Notes: generated by a model from the sequence alone, not told the origin. A DNA stretch of 64,000 bases from Flavobacterium sp. RSP15 (GCF_003968755.1 NZ_RYDL01000002.1:186001-250000); one strand, 5' to 3'; positions 9,413-20,111 are shown, counted from the stretch's first letter. Numbers and translations are program-made.

Positions 9413-9622
9413 ATGTCTATTATCATCAACTTAGATATTGTGCTCGCAAAGCGGAAGATACGTTCCAATGAATTAGCGGAACGAATGGGAATTACCACGG
9501 CCAACCTTTCTATTTTGAAAACCGTGAAAGCAAAGGTGATTCAATTTTCGACTCTAGAACTGATTTGTAAAATTCTGGAATGTCAACCCGGAGATATTAT
9601 GGAGTTCGTAAAGGATAAATAA
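9413..9622 (+). CDS. Small Cro/C1-type (YozG-like) transcriptional regulator
   Basis: A 69-residue protein that is almost entirely one helix-turn-helix domain (LAERMGITTANLSILK), with the C-terminal FSTLELICKILECQPGDIME typical of the YozG/HTH_26 group. Such regulators are usually encoded directly after a DUF2975 membrane protein, which fits the remnant 2 bp upstream. The usual glycine in LKxGKAK is valine here (LKTVKAK), which may mean relaxed selection after loss of the partner. Confidence 0.85.
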   Translation: MSIIINLDIVLAKRKIRSNELAERMGITTANLSILKTVKAKVIQFSTLELICKILECQPGDIMEFVKDK

Positions 9623-9641
9623 TCTCTTGTTCTCGACTTTT

Positions 9642-9737
9642 TAGCCCAGATGAAAACGGCATTCTTTTACAAAGCTTCCAGCCTTTTGAAGGCTGGAAGC
9701 TTTGTAAAAGATATAGTGGACAGCTGGAAATAGCTCC
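9642..9737 (+). repeat. Modular repeat element, copy C (divergent flanks)
   Basis: It starts TAGCCCAGATGAAAACGGCA and ends GACAGCTGGAAATAGCTCC, a diverged version of the ends of the other copies. The core is a perfect 22-bp hairpin (9664-9685 with 9689-9710, loop TTG) containing the same AAGCTTCCAGCC arm as copy A and as the lone hairpin at 51595. It lies 20 bp after the HTH gene stop and next to the atpC terminator. Confidence 0.75.
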
Positions 9738-9743
9738 AAAAAA

Positions 9744-9768
9744 AAAGCCCCACAAATTGTGAAGCTTT
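9744..9768 (-). terminator. Rho-independent terminator of atpD-atpC
   Basis: Stem AAAGC-cc-CACAA, loop A, TTGTG-aa-GCTTT, followed on the minus strand by a run of U (A-tract 9738-9746 on plus). It lies 22 bp after the atpC stop. Confidence 0.7.
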
Positions 9769-9789
9769 GATTTATAACTCAAAATTATT

Positions 9790-10071
9790 TTAGTCAACTA
9801 AAATAATAACTTTATTATCTTTCATTTCAATTGTTCCTGAAGTGATCGTTAGCGTATAATTTTGATCATCTAACTTCGTGAATTTACCTACTACCTCTTT
9901 TGCAAAAGCAAAAGTAGAAGCTGTAATTTTCACGACACCTTTTCCTAAAATAGAAACGATTGGCGCGTGGTTATTCAAAATTTGAAAGCTTCCATCAACT
10001 CCGGGCAATGTAACCGAAGTTACTTCTGCTGAAAATAATTTTGCTTCTGGTGATACTATTTCTAATAACAT
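9790..10071 (-). CDS. atpC: ATP synthase epsilon subunit (F1, short form)
   Basis: 93 residues, only the N-terminal beta-sandwich domain of epsilon (LLEIVSPEAKLFSAEVTSVTLPG, GSFQILNNHAPIVSILGKG). The C-terminal helical hairpin found in the E. coli protein is absent, which is usual in Bacteroidetes. It belongs to the rotor central stalk of F1Fo-ATP synthase. It follows atpD after a 69-bp gap holding a perfect inverted repeat, and the pair is separate from the other atp genes, as is common in this phylum. Confidence 0.95.
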   Translation of the reverse strand: MLLEIVSPEAKLFSAEVTSVTLPGVDGSFQILNNHAPIVSILGKGVVKITASTFAFAKEVVGKFTKLDDQNYTLTITSGTIEMKDNKVIILVD

Positions 10072-10078
10072 ACTTTTT

Positions 10079-10130
10079 AGTTTACAGTCTCAGTTTACAG
10101 TCACAGTACTGAATACTGAGACTGTAAACT
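10079..10130 (-). repeat. AGTTTACAGTC inverted repeat between atpD and atpC
   Basis: Perfect 16-bp inverted repeat: AGTTTACAGTCTCAGT at 10079-10094 and its complement at 10115-10130, with a 20-nt loop that contains a second tandem AGTTTACAGTC (10092-10102). It fills most of the 69-bp atpD/atpC gap, ending 8 bp before the atpC start codon on one side. It could affect the relative output of atpD and atpC through mRNA stability or processing. Confidence 0.8.
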
Positions 10131-10140
10131 GAACATTAAT

Positions 10141-11655
<1,515 letters not shown>

Positions 11656-11736
11656 TTATGTATTTATTAAATAGCTATTTAGGTTTATGAAACAGAACCA
11701 ATCGAAACATATCGATTACACCCTTTTTTCAGTGTG

Positions 11737-11765
11737 CAAAGATAATTTTTAAAATATAAAATCAA
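11737..11765 (-). promoter_or_regulatory. Predicted atpD promoter (TTG-N18-TATCTTTG)
   Basis: On the minus strand the -33 TTG (11763-11765) and -7 TATCTTTG (11737-11744) are 18 nt apart, a good match to the Flavobacterium consensus TTG-N17-23-TAnnTTTG. This leaves an ~80-nt leader before the atpD ATG. Confidence 0.65.
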
Positions 11766-11854
11766 GATATTTTTTTATAAAAAAAGATATTTTTTTAATA
11801 GATTATCTAGAAACGACTTAGAAACTAACAAAAGACCGAGTTGTCACTAAAATA

Positions 11855-11887
11855 AACAACCACCACGTCATCAAACGGGTGGTTGTT
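11855..11887 (-). terminator. Hairpin terminator of the GDSL lipoprotein gene
   Basis: 10-bp perfect stem AACAACCACC (11855-11864) with GGTGGTTGTT (11878-11887), 24 bp after the stop at 11911. The tail on the minus strand is moderately U-rich. Confidence 0.65.
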
Positions 11888-11910
11888 ATTATGTAAAAAT
11901 CAAATTCTAA

Positions 11911-13404
11911 TTATTGAATAGAAGCCGGATATTGAATTCCGTATAACCCTAAATCAACACCTTTCAAGTTAGAGCCATATTTAGTATTTATGGCTTCTAT
12001 GAATTTATTGGCAATCAAAGCATATCCTCTAGGACTTGGATGAACTCCGTCTAAAGAAAAAGTACCACCAGTTACATAAGCAGCTGTCATGTGAAAAGTA
12101 CCAAAACGAATTCCTCCGTTATTCAACTGATTTAAAATTGACGCAGCATCAACAAAAGCCAGGCCATTAGAATCTGCAGCAGCTTTTATCGTTACATTAT
12201 AAGCATCAGTAGCTAACTTTATCTCAGAAACCTCCGAAGCTGTTAAAACTCTATTATCTTGTAATGGATAAGTCACCCCCACTGTATTAAATGGAGGCGG
12301 AATTCCAGCTTGTGATGTTCCAATAACCGTTCTGGTAGTAAGTAATATAAAATCTTTATTAGCAACATTTGCTCCTCCATTAGCATGACGTGCTTGACCG
12401 TATAAGTTACCCATTAAACCAGCTTGAGATGCAGGAACGCCAGCAGCAGTCAAAGCACCAGTTATCTGAGCACTGTAGTTTACCAAAGTTTCATCCCTTA
12501 TCAACAACGGATTTGTAGCTGAAGCAGACAGTGTTTTGATTCTGCTTCCAGCGCCCAAAGCAGAAAGAATTTGTTTTACAGGCCCTAGCAACTGTGTATT
12601 CAATTGTGCTGCAGTGGCAGCATCCAATGGAATTGGGTTATAGGGAACCGTCGTGAAAAACGGAAGATTGTTGATATATGGTAAATTTGCTACAACTCCT
12701 TTTCTTCCTCCTGCAGCAAGAGCAACAGCTAAAGCATTGTAAGCCGCGTTAAATGTGCCTGCCGGAGTAATATCATTTCCCGCAACAGGATCTTGCGAAG
12801 TAGGAATACCACCATTAGTAGCATATCCTAAAACATCATTCCCTCCAATAAACAAGGAGAAAAAAGTTGGATTTTGATCTGTAGCATCTTTAACCATACT
12901 TGACATTGCGGTTTTTGCAAATCTGCCAAAGTATGGGTTCGCTTGCCCGTATCCTGCAATTCCTAAGTGTATAGCTTTCGCACCTGGAACACCCATATTG
13001 CTGTATGCTCCAGAAATACTAGTGCCAAAAACTGTTCCCGAAACACCTGAAACATTTACAGGCCCAGCACCATTGAAATACAAACGAGTTGGAAATTGTG
13101 GAATTTGATTCCCCCCATTAGAAAAACCTCCTCTATTATCGTCAGCCATAAATGGATTTGTAAAAACACCTCCACCAACTAAAGCGAATTGCTCTGCCAT
13201 AATATTTGGATATGAATTTTTTTGACCCGCTTTAAAAAGAGCACCATCACTATATCCTGCCGCAAATGAATCTCCTAAAGCCACAAATTTAGAGAAATCT
13301 GCAGAACCTGCAGTTAGCGGCTCTTCAACGACTACCTCATCCTCGTTATTACATGCTGCGAAGGTTAGCGAAATCAACAACAGCCATTTGAAATTTTTTA
13401 TCAT
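11911..13404 (-). CDS. SGNH/GDSL-type hydrolase lipoprotein
   Basis: 497 residues. Signal peptide ends FAAC with lipid-acceptor Cys18, followed by the acidic NNEDE that resembles a Bacteroidetes surface-export signal. SGNH blocks are clear: block I ALGDSFAAG (nucleophile Ser46), block III FIGGND, and block V DGVHPSPRGYALIANK near the C-terminus. These enzymes cut esters of lipids or carbohydrates. It follows the TonB receptor at 13438 with a 33-bp gap, same strand, suggesting surface ester hydrolysis coupled to uptake. The substrate is unknown. Confidence 0.88.
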   Translation of the reverse strand: MIKNFKWLLLISLTFAACNNEDEVVVEEPLTAGSADFSKFVALGDSFAAGYSDGALFKAGQKNSYPNIMAEQFALVGGGVFTNPFMADDNRGGFSNGGNQIPQFPTRLYFNGAGPVNVSGVSGTVFGTSISGAYSNMGVPGAKAIHLGIAGYGQANPYFGRFAKTAMSSMVKDATDQNPTFFSLFIGGNDVLGYATNGGIPTSQDPVAGNDITPAGTFNAAYNALAVALAAGGRKGVVANLPYINNLPFFTTVPYNPIPLDAATAAQLNTQLLGPVKQILSALGAGSRIKTLSASATNPLLIRDETLVNYSAQITGALTAAGVPASQAGLMGNLYGQARHANGGANVANKDFILLTTRTVIGTSQAGIPPPFNTVGVTYPLQDNRVLTASEVSEIKLATDAYNVTIKAAADSNGLAFVDAASILNQLNNGGIRFGTFHMTAAYVTGGTFSLDGVHPSPRGYALIANKFIEAINTKYGSNLKGVDLGLYGIQYPASIQ

Positions 13405-13437
13405 AATATATTTTTTAAAATTATTGACTTTTCTGAA

Positions 13438-16263
13438 TTACGGATTAATTGTCCAAGAAGCAAACCATTGTTGTCCGATGGCACCCGCTCCAATTACCTG
13501 AATATAATCCCTTCCTCCTAAATTAGTAGCTCCTACTTTAAGCACTGATTTTAAGAACGGAAAACCATAATTAATCTGAGCATCTAAGACTGTATATTCA
13601 GGAACAATTCCATCAGCAAACGAGGACTGCCATAAATATTCCGTATTGTATCTCACATTGATATTAAACCCAAAATTTTTGAATAATTTATCATTTCCTA
13701 AAGACGCTTTAACCCTATGTTTTGGAGTATTGAAACCAGCTACAAAACCTGGATCTTCTGCTTGATCGAAACTAAATTCAGCAAAGTTATAATTGACACC
13801 AACCTCAAAATCTTTATACACTTTTTTAGATAAGCCTACTCCAAACCCTTGAGACGTAATTTTCGCAGTGGTATTGGTATACACTTGATACACCCTTCTA
13901 TCTCCGTTACTTAAAGCAGAAAGTGTCGCTAAAGTTGCCGGATTGCCAAAATCAAATGTCGTGTTAACGTCCCCATAATAAGGACTAATTACTCTTGAAA
14001 CATTCATGAAATCATTATACACATTGTAATATCCATTAATATCAATTGATAAGTCATTATTTACAACCGTACGATATCCTAGCTCAAGTGCTTGAACTTC
14101 TTCTGGCTTTACCAGCCCTATATTAGCCACTTGCAACAAAGCTGCTGCAGCCGGAACATTAGCTGGATTAGCCGCTATTGCCGCACTAAAAGCCCGAACT
14201 GAAGCTAGCGTAAACGAATTATTATACGCATTTTGTCCTGTTAATGTTAACGTAGCAGGAACGCCCATTGCTTGTCCCGCCGCACTAACTCCTCTAACCT
14301 CTGTAAAACGATCTAAGTTTTCAGGAGCTGAACCAATTAGAGCAAATGGCCCTAAGTCAAGACCAATATACTGGTCTTGAGTTGTTGGATTTCTAAAACC
14401 AGTTTGATAAGAAACCCTGAAATTATGTCTTTTTGACTCTCCCGCAGAATACACTAAAGAGACACGTGGGGATATATTTCCATTAAAATTTTGACTTTTA
14501 TCGTACCGTGCAGACCCAGTAAATTTCAATCGGTCGTCTAAGAATTTTTTAGTTAATTGCGTATAAGCACCATACTCGTTATAACGTAAAGGACCATCAA
14601 AATCAGTAAAAATTGTTCCCTGAGAATTCATTTCATATTGTCTGAATGACCCTCCTAATTGGATCTCTGCAAATTTTATGAGATCTTTAAAATTATAATT
14701 TACATCTGAATGGTAAATTTTTGATTGATCAATAAATTTAGCTCCTTTGGTTAGATCCGGTTCCGCGATTGCAGCCGCCAAAGCACGATTGAATTGTACC
14801 GAACCCGGTTCAAATCTTGCACTCCCTGTTGGAGTTGGCAAAAAAGGAAGTCCAGCCGGTTTAATATTGTAATCGGCATAGTTCCTTGCATTGGCGGCAG
14901 ACAACTGCGCATTAGTTCCCAAAACTGCCCCTGAAAGTTGATATGCTGTAGCATAGTTCGTAAACCATTCTGTATCTGATTTTGCCGCTCTATTTACATT
15001 CCAAGCAGCAAAACGCATGTCATAGGAATTCCCCGCATCTTCATCAGTAACATACCCTCTCACAAAGAAATTTTTCCCTTTTACTTCTATTTTAGTTTGT
15101 TGCATAAAGAAATCATTAAGCGCATATCTATTCGCTCCTTGATAAATAGTGCTCCCCAAACCTATTTTGTGCTGTAATATAATTTCGGTTTCCCCTTCCC
15201 ATGGTTTAAAATGTAAAGAAAAATCTGCCTTTACACTTCTTACTTTATTGTCATTCAGGTCTTGTTCTCGGTATCCCGTTCTGCTTACCTGACCAACATT
15301 AGTGATAAAAGTGGTTACCTCATCACCGTATAAATTTAATCCGTCATAATTTTGATTATTAGCATGACCTATTGATCCGCCAGTAACACTCCTTTGATCA
15401 GCAGCAATCCATTCAGTAGCCCTCAAAAAATTAAAATTCCCTTTGGCGGCAAAATGCTTGCTGAACGCTTTAGCAGCTCTAAGTCCAAAATCAAAATAAT
15501 CATTAGTTCCTGCTGCTTTCTGGGTTGTTTGTCCATATTTTACATAAGTACTGATTCCTTGATTTGTGAACGGATTTTTACTGTTCATAAATAAAATACC
15601 ATTGAAAGCATTTGCACCATACAATGCAGAGGAAGCTCCTGGCAGTAATTCTACGTTAGCAACATCAATATCAGAAAGTCCTATTAAATTTCCCAAAACA
15701 AAGTTTAAGGCCGGAGAGGAATTATCCATTCCGTCTACCAATTGCATAAAACGCGTGTTGGCGACAGTTGAAAAACCTCTTGTATTGATCGATTTAAAGG
15801 AAATACTACTGGTATTAAAATGCACCTCTTTCAGGTTTTCTAAACCATCATAAAAAGTTGGCGCTGTGGTGTTTTTTATCTGCTGAATTCCCATTCTTTC
15901 AATAGTAACCGGGGACTCGATCACTCGTTCTGGTGTTCTTGAAGCAGAAACGACAATTTCATCTAATTTATTCTCTTCGTCTAGAAGAATTATGAATAGT
16001 TTTTGACTACTGGAAACAACACTAATTTGTTGGGAAACAAACCCCACACTGGTCACCTCAATTGAATAAGGTAGTTTTTTAGAGGATTGCAATACAAAAG
16101 AACCATCAAGATCCGTAATTGTGCCAGAAGTATCTCCAACTATCTTGATGTTGGCTCCAGGAATTGGTTGGTTGTTACTATCTGTAACAATACCTGAAAT
16201 TGAGTTTTGAGCAAAGGTTAGATTGCAAAAAAACAATGACAAAAAAAGTAAATACACTCTCAT
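13438..16263 (-). CDS. TonB-dependent receptor with carboxypeptidase-like N-terminal domain
   Basis: 941-residue outer-membrane receptor. Signal peptide (residues 1-18, LTFAQ), a carboxypeptidase-regulatory-like domain (about 20-105, ISGIVTDSNNQPIPGANIKI), the plug (about 108-230, EIVVSASRTPERVIESPVTI) and a 22-strand-type barrel ending in an aromatic-rich strand (WFASWTINP). No SusD gene lies beside it, so it is not a typical Sus pair. The partner is the GDSL lipoprotein just downstream. Likely ligand: a lipid or acylated compound, by inference only. The N-terminal TonB-energised uptake role is known for the family. Confidence 0.92.
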   Translation of the reverse strand: MRVYLLFLSLFFCNLTFAQNSISGIVTDSNNQPIPGANIKIVGDTSGTITDLDGSFVLQSSKKLPYSIEVTSVGFVSQQISVVSSSQKLFIILLDEENKLDEIVVSASRTPERVIESPVTIERMGIQQIKNTTAPTFYDGLENLKEVHFNTSSISFKSINTRGFSTVANTRFMQLVDGMDNSSPALNFVLGNLIGLSDIDVANVELLPGASSALYGANAFNGILFMNSKNPFTNQGISTYVKYGQTTQKAAGTNDYFDFGLRAAKAFSKHFAAKGNFNFLRATEWIAADQRSVTGGSIGHANNQNYDGLNLYGDEVTTFITNVGQVSRTGYREQDLNDNKVRSVKADFSLHFKPWEGETEIILQHKIGLGSTIYQGANRYALNDFFMQQTKIEVKGKNFFVRGYVTDEDAGNSYDMRFAAWNVNRAAKSDTEWFTNYATAYQLSGAVLGTNAQLSAANARNYADYNIKPAGLPFLPTPTGSARFEPGSVQFNRALAAAIAEPDLTKGAKFIDQSKIYHSDVNYNFKDLIKFAEIQLGGSFRQYEMNSQGTIFTDFDGPLRYNEYGAYTQLTKKFLDDRLKFTGSARYDKSQNFNGNISPRVSLVYSAGESKRHNFRVSYQTGFRNPTTQDQYIGLDLGPFALIGSAPENLDRFTEVRGVSAAGQAMGVPATLTLTGQNAYNNSFTLASVRAFSAAIAANPANVPAAAALLQVANIGLVKPEEVQALELGYRTVVNNDLSIDINGYYNVYNDFMNVSRVISPYYGDVNTTFDFGNPATLATLSALSNGDRRVYQVYTNTTAKITSQGFGVGLSKKVYKDFEVGVNYNFAEFSFDQAEDPGFVAGFNTPKHRVKASLGNDKLFKNFGFNINVRYNTEYLWQSSFADGIVPEYTVLDAQINYGFPFLKSVLKVGATNLGGRDYIQVIGAGAIGQQWFASWTINP

Positions 16264-16577
16264 TGGGTTCTATTTTGTTGGTTTATGTAGCCAAAGTACA
16301 AATATTTTTGATATTAATAAAAAATCGGCTAAAAAATTTCATATTTATCAGTAATTTTGCCTCATTTACAGTTATTCTACATTTGTATTTTATTTTAAAA
16401 TGTTAAAATTTAGATTAAAAAATCAAAATTTCACTATGCATGCATATAAAAAATACATTTATCACAAAATTATTATTGATTTTTGGATATATGATAAAAG
16501 TGTCAAAAGAGCAAACATTTATGATTCGTTTGCATTTCGGAAAAAAATTAAAGACAAAAAAAGTACTAATAAAAAAA
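16264..16577. other. AT-rich intergenic region with an unassigned promoter
   Basis: The gap between the TonB receptor and glmS. It contains a plus-strand promoter-like signal at 16357-16385 but no convincing gene. A 105-codon frame from 16400 is Lys/Ile/Phe-rich, has no recognisable domain and runs antisense into glmS. Confidence 0.4.
16357..16385 (+). promoter_or_regulatory. Orphan promoter-like motif (TTG-N18-TACATTTG)
   Basis: TTG at 16357-16359 and TACATTTG at 16378-16385 match the flavobacterial consensus with 18-nt spacing. It points toward the glmS 3' end, and no protein gene follows before the convergent terminator. If active, it would make a short RNA overlapping or antisense to glmS. 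Confidence 0.4.
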
Positions 16578-16602
16578 GCCTCGAAAGTTTTTCTTTCGAG
16601 GC
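16570..16602 (-). terminator. Rho-independent terminator of the glmS operon
   Basis: Perfect 10-bp stem GCCTCGAAAG (16578-16587) with CTTTCGAGGC (16593-16602), followed on the minus strand by a U-run (A-tract 16571-16577 on plus). It lies 43 bp after the glmS stop. Confidence 0.88.
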
Positions 16603-16644
16603 TGGCACTATTAAAAAGGATGTCAATAATATCCCTATTATATT

Positions 16645-18492
16645 TTATTCTACAGTAACCGACTTTGCTAAATTACGAGGTTGGTCTACATTGCATTCCC
16701 GCATAACAGCAATATGATAGGACAAGAGCTGTAACGGTATTGTAGTTATCAGCGGCGATAAAGCATCTGAAGTTTCTGGTATTTCGATAACATAATCTGC
16801 TAACTCCCTAACTTGAGTATCGCCTTTAGTCACCACTGCAATAATTTTACCACTTCTGGATTTTATTTCTTGTATATTACTTACAATTTTATCGTAATGA
16901 CCTTGTTTAGGCGCAATAACGACTACTGGCATGTGTTCATCTATCAGTGCAATTGGTCCATGTTTCATTTCAGCAGCAGGATAACCTTCAGCATGAATAT
17001 AGGAAATCTCTTTTAGCTTTAAGGCTCCTTCAAGCGCTACAGGAAAGTTATAGCCTCTCCCCAAATAAAGACAATTTGGAGCATCTTTAAACATCGCCGC
17101 AATTTCTTTTGCTCTGTCGTTTGTCTCTAAAGCTTCTTTTACTTTTTCAGGTATAATTTCTAATTCCTGTAAATAAGCATGAAAAACAGAATTTGACAAT
17201 GTCCCTTTGGCTTTAGCCAAGCGCAACGCAATCATAGTCAAAACCGTAATTTGAGTGGTAAAAGCCTTGGTCGAAGCAACACCTATCTCAGGTCCGGCAT
17301 GTGTATAGGCTCCCGCATGTGTTTCTCTAGAAATAGAAGAACCCACCACATTGCATACTCCAAAAACAAATGCCCCGTTTTCTTTGGCCAACTTAATTGC
17401 CGCCATTGTATCTGCCGTTTCTCCAGATTGAGAGATGGCGATCACAATATCTTTACTATTAATTATAGGATTTCTATATCGGAATTCTGATGCATATTCA
17501 ACTTCAACTGGGATACGGGCAAATTCTTCAAATATATATTCCGCAACTAAACCGGCATGCCAAGAAGTACCGCAAGCAACGATTATAATTCTATCGGCGT
17601 TTAAAAATTTTTCTAAATTATCTTCCACACCAGACATTTGAATCAATCCCTGATTAGCATGAAGCCTTCCACGATAAGTATCTTTGATAACACTTGGCTG
17701 CTCATAAATTTCTTTCAGCATGAAATGATCATATCCTCCTTTTTCAATTTGCTCCAAATTCATTTGAAGTTCCTGAATATTTGGATTTACTAAAGAATCA
17801 TCTTTAATTTTCCGGATTTTCATCGGTTTGTGCAACCTGATATTCGCCATTTCACCGTCCTCTAAATAAATAGCATTCGATGTATATTCTATGAATGGGG
17901 AAGCATCAGAGGCAATGAAAAATTCTCCTTCTCCAACACCTATAGCCAGTGGACTTCCCAGACGGGCAGCCACAATTTCATTAGGATTTTTTTTATCAAA
18001 GACAGCAATTGCATAAGCGCCCACCACTTGGTTTAAAGCGACCTGGACTGCTTTGCCTAATTTTAGATTGTCTTTTTTTTGTACTTCTTCAATTAGATTC
18101 ACTAACACCTCGGTATCCGTATCTGAATGAAATACATACCCTCTTTTTATCAACTCTGCTTTTAAGGGAGAATAGTTTTCAATAATTCCGTTATGGATTA
18201 TAGCCAAATCTCCAGAATTAGAAAGATGCGGATGCGAATTTACATCATTAGGAACTCCATGCGTAGCCCAACGTGTGTGACCTATTCCAATTGTTCCGTT
18301 GGTAGTAATGCTAGAAGAAACGCTCTCCTCCAGATCAGAAACCTTTCCTTTTGTCTTACACAGTTTCAAGTTTTCGCCATCATATAGCATGACTCCAGCA
18401 CTATCATACCCTCTGTACTCAAGCCTTTTCAATCCCTTTATTACAATAGGATAAGCTTCTCTATAACCTATATATCCAACGATTCCACACAT
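16645..18492 (-). CDS. glmS: Glutamine--fructose-6-phosphate aminotransferase (isomerizing)
   Basis: Makes glucosamine-6-phosphate from fructose-6-phosphate and glutamine, the first step to UDP-GlcNAc for peptidoglycan and LPS. 615 residues. The N-terminal Ntn glutaminase domain starts MCGIVGYIG (nucleophile Cys2 after Met removal) with GHTRWATHG. Two SIS domains follow (VACGTSWHAG, SQSGETADT, STKAFTTQ), and the C-terminus RNLAKSVTVE is the standard GlmS tail. It is the last gene of a three-gene operon, 9 bp after the DUF4270 gene. No glmS ribozyme is evident, as expected outside Firmicutes. Confidence 0.97.
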   Translation of the reverse strand: MCGIVGYIGYREAYPIVIKGLKRLEYRGYDSAGVMLYDGENLKLCKTKGKVSDLEESVSSSITTNGTIGIGHTRWATHGVPNDVNSHPHLSNSGDLAIIHNGIIENYSPLKAELIKRGYVFHSDTDTEVLVNLIEEVQKKDNLKLGKAVQVALNQVVGAYAIAVFDKKNPNEIVAARLGSPLAIGVGEGEFFIASDASPFIEYTSNAIYLEDGEMANIRLHKPMKIRKIKDDSLVNPNIQELQMNLEQIEKGGYDHFMLKEIYEQPSVIKDTYRGRLHANQGLIQMSGVEDNLEKFLNADRIIIVACGTSWHAGLVAEYIFEEFARIPVEVEYASEFRYRNPIINSKDIVIAISQSGETADTMAAIKLAKENGAFVFGVCNVVGSSISRETHAGAYTHAGPEIGVASTKAFTTQITVLTMIALRLAKAKGTLSNSVFHAYLQELEIIPEKVKEALETNDRAKEIAAMFKDAPNCLYLGRGYNFPVALEGALKLKEISYIHAEGYPAAEMKHGPIALIDEHMPVVVIAPKQGHYDKIVSNIQEIKSRSGKIIAVVTKGDTQVRELADYVIEIPETSDALSPLITTIPLQLLSYHIAVMRECNVDQPRNLAKSVTVE

Positions 18493-18501
18493 AAATTTGG
18501 T

Positions 18502-20091
18502 TTAATTTGGTTTTGTATAAAAAATTTCAAGTTTCAATCGTTTATCTGATGGTACGGTAGATTTAGAACCGTATAAAATAGTTCCCAAAGGACTCATAAC
18601 AGAAGCTTTTGGCGCTCCAGTGATGAAGGAATTAGGAGTTCTCAATATATGGGAAGGAAATACACTGATGTCTTCGGTAACAACAACTCCTAATTTGACA
18701 TTAGTTGAATCCTTCACATTGATTAGATTTCGTATTTGATTGGTTATTCTGATCTTGTATGTCAACCCTTTTTTTGAAGTAGCGTTTACGTTAATATTCC
18801 CATCAAAAACTGTTTTTGCTTTTTTAAGATTGGCAGTATTAGAAGATAAGTCCATAAAATAGTCCACAATAGGCCGATTATTATTAAAATCATATAGATA
18901 GATCCTTTTTGGTTCATAACTACCTGACATAGCCTCCGCATCAATATGAAAAACAAGACTTGCTTCATTGATCAACCAGCCACTGTTCCTAATGGCTTCT
19001 AACTGACCCGGAGTGTTAAAAAGACTCAATACTGCAACGGATCCTTGGCCCCCTTTAAGGTATAATTTCTCGTCTCCTTCCGAAGTATTTCCCGTATTAG
19101 GCAAAGCATTATAGGCAAGTCCGCTACTTCCAAAATTGTTTTCTAACAAACTAACACAGTTTCCTGTCAGGTTCATCACTATGGTTTTTTTAACTCGTGT
19201 TGGGTTCCCTCCCGTGGTTGAGGCCAAATCTTCATTATATTTTATTGTGATTTTCCCTGCTTTAAAGTCCAACATTGCTAAATTACCAGCACTTCCTGCC
19301 GCTTTCTCCATTTTAAAGTACAGGCCTCTAAAATAGTCTTTAAAAACATCATTTGTTGCTAATTTTCCCGAAGCAACAGCATCTATTATTCTTGTCTTAA
19401 AATAGCCTCTATTTAGACTGATTTGCATTCCCGGAGCCGTTCTTGTTGTGGTAACAGCACTAGTTAAGGAATCCGTAACCGCAACTACATGCTCCGCAGG
19501 ATTAAAGAAAAAAGCATCGTTTTGTGCTGTATCCACAGCGTCATTTAAACGATTGGATACTTTAACATTATCAAATTCTGTATTTTGGTTTGTAAAATAA
19601 TTTTGAGCCTGTTGAAAACCACCTACCGGATTCGCATCTCTCATGTAGTAACCCGACTCATAGATGCTAATTTTCATTTTAGCTTTTTCGGCACCATAAA
19701 TTGAATCTAAGCGATACACATTTCCCGTTGTGGTAGACGAGGAGGTCAATGTGCTAAAATATGGAATTGTCAAGATTACACTTTCTATATAAGGGTTTGC
19801 ACCTATAGTAGTTATAGGAGTGACCAATGTCAATTGTGTACCATAATTTGCTGTTACTTCGCCGAAATTAGGATTATTAAAAATCCCTAGAGGGCTTACT
19901 GCCAAATTATTAGATTGTATTGGCCCTGTTTTTTGATTGTAGGCTATTACATCATACGTTTCTTTTTCTAGGTTAAAATTATTTTCACCTATTAAACCCG
20001 CTCCAATTTCATTATAATCTTTATCACAAGAATATAAAAAAGCAATACTTGCCACTACCAGAATTTTCTTAAAGAAAGAATTATTGTACAT
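18502..20091 (-). CDS. DUF4270 family lipoprotein
   Basis: 529 residues. Signal peptide with lipobox FLYSC (Cys22) followed by DKDYNEIGAGLIGENNF, a characteristic N-terminus of DUF4270 lipoproteins found across Flavobacteriales. The rest is beta-rich without an enzymatic motif (YLKGGQGSVAVLSL, RIYLYDFNNNRPIVDY). Function is unknown; probably outer-membrane associated. It sits 20 bp after the glycogen-synthase-like gene and 9 bp before glmS on the same strand. This order is common in the group and hints at a cell-envelope sugar role. Confidence 0.88.
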   Translation of the reverse strand: MYNNSFFKKILVVASIAFLYSCDKDYNEIGAGLIGENNFNLEKETYDVIAYNQKTGPIQSNNLAVSPLGIFNNPNFGEVTANYGTQLTLVTPITTIGANPYIESVILTIPYFSTLTSSSTTTGNVYRLDSIYGAEKAKMKISIYESGYYMRDANPVGGFQQAQNYFTNQNTEFDNVKVSNRLNDAVDTAQNDAFFFNPAEHVVAVTDSLTSAVTTTRTAPGMQISLNRGYFKTRIIDAVASGKLATNDVFKDYFRGLYFKMEKAAGSAGNLAMLDFKAGKITIKYNEDLASTTGGNPTRVKKTIVMNLTGNCVSLLENNFGSSGLAYNALPNTGNTSEGDEKLYLKGGQGSVAVLSLFNTPGQLEAIRNSGWLINEASLVFHIDAEAMSGSYEPKRIYLYDFNNNRPIVDYFMDLSSNTANLKKAKTVFDGNINVNATSKKGLTYKIRITNQIRNLINVKDSTNVKLGVVVTEDISVFPSHILRTPNSFITGAPKASVMSPLGTILYGSKSTVPSDKRLKLEIFYTKPN

Positions 20092-20111
20092 ATTTAATAA
20101 AAAAGTTTAAT

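Noticed and set aside
16400..16717. 105-codon plus-strand frame downstream of an orphan promoter
   Set aside because: Lys/Ile/Phe-rich sequence without a domain; it crosses the glmS terminator hairpin and runs antisense into glmS.
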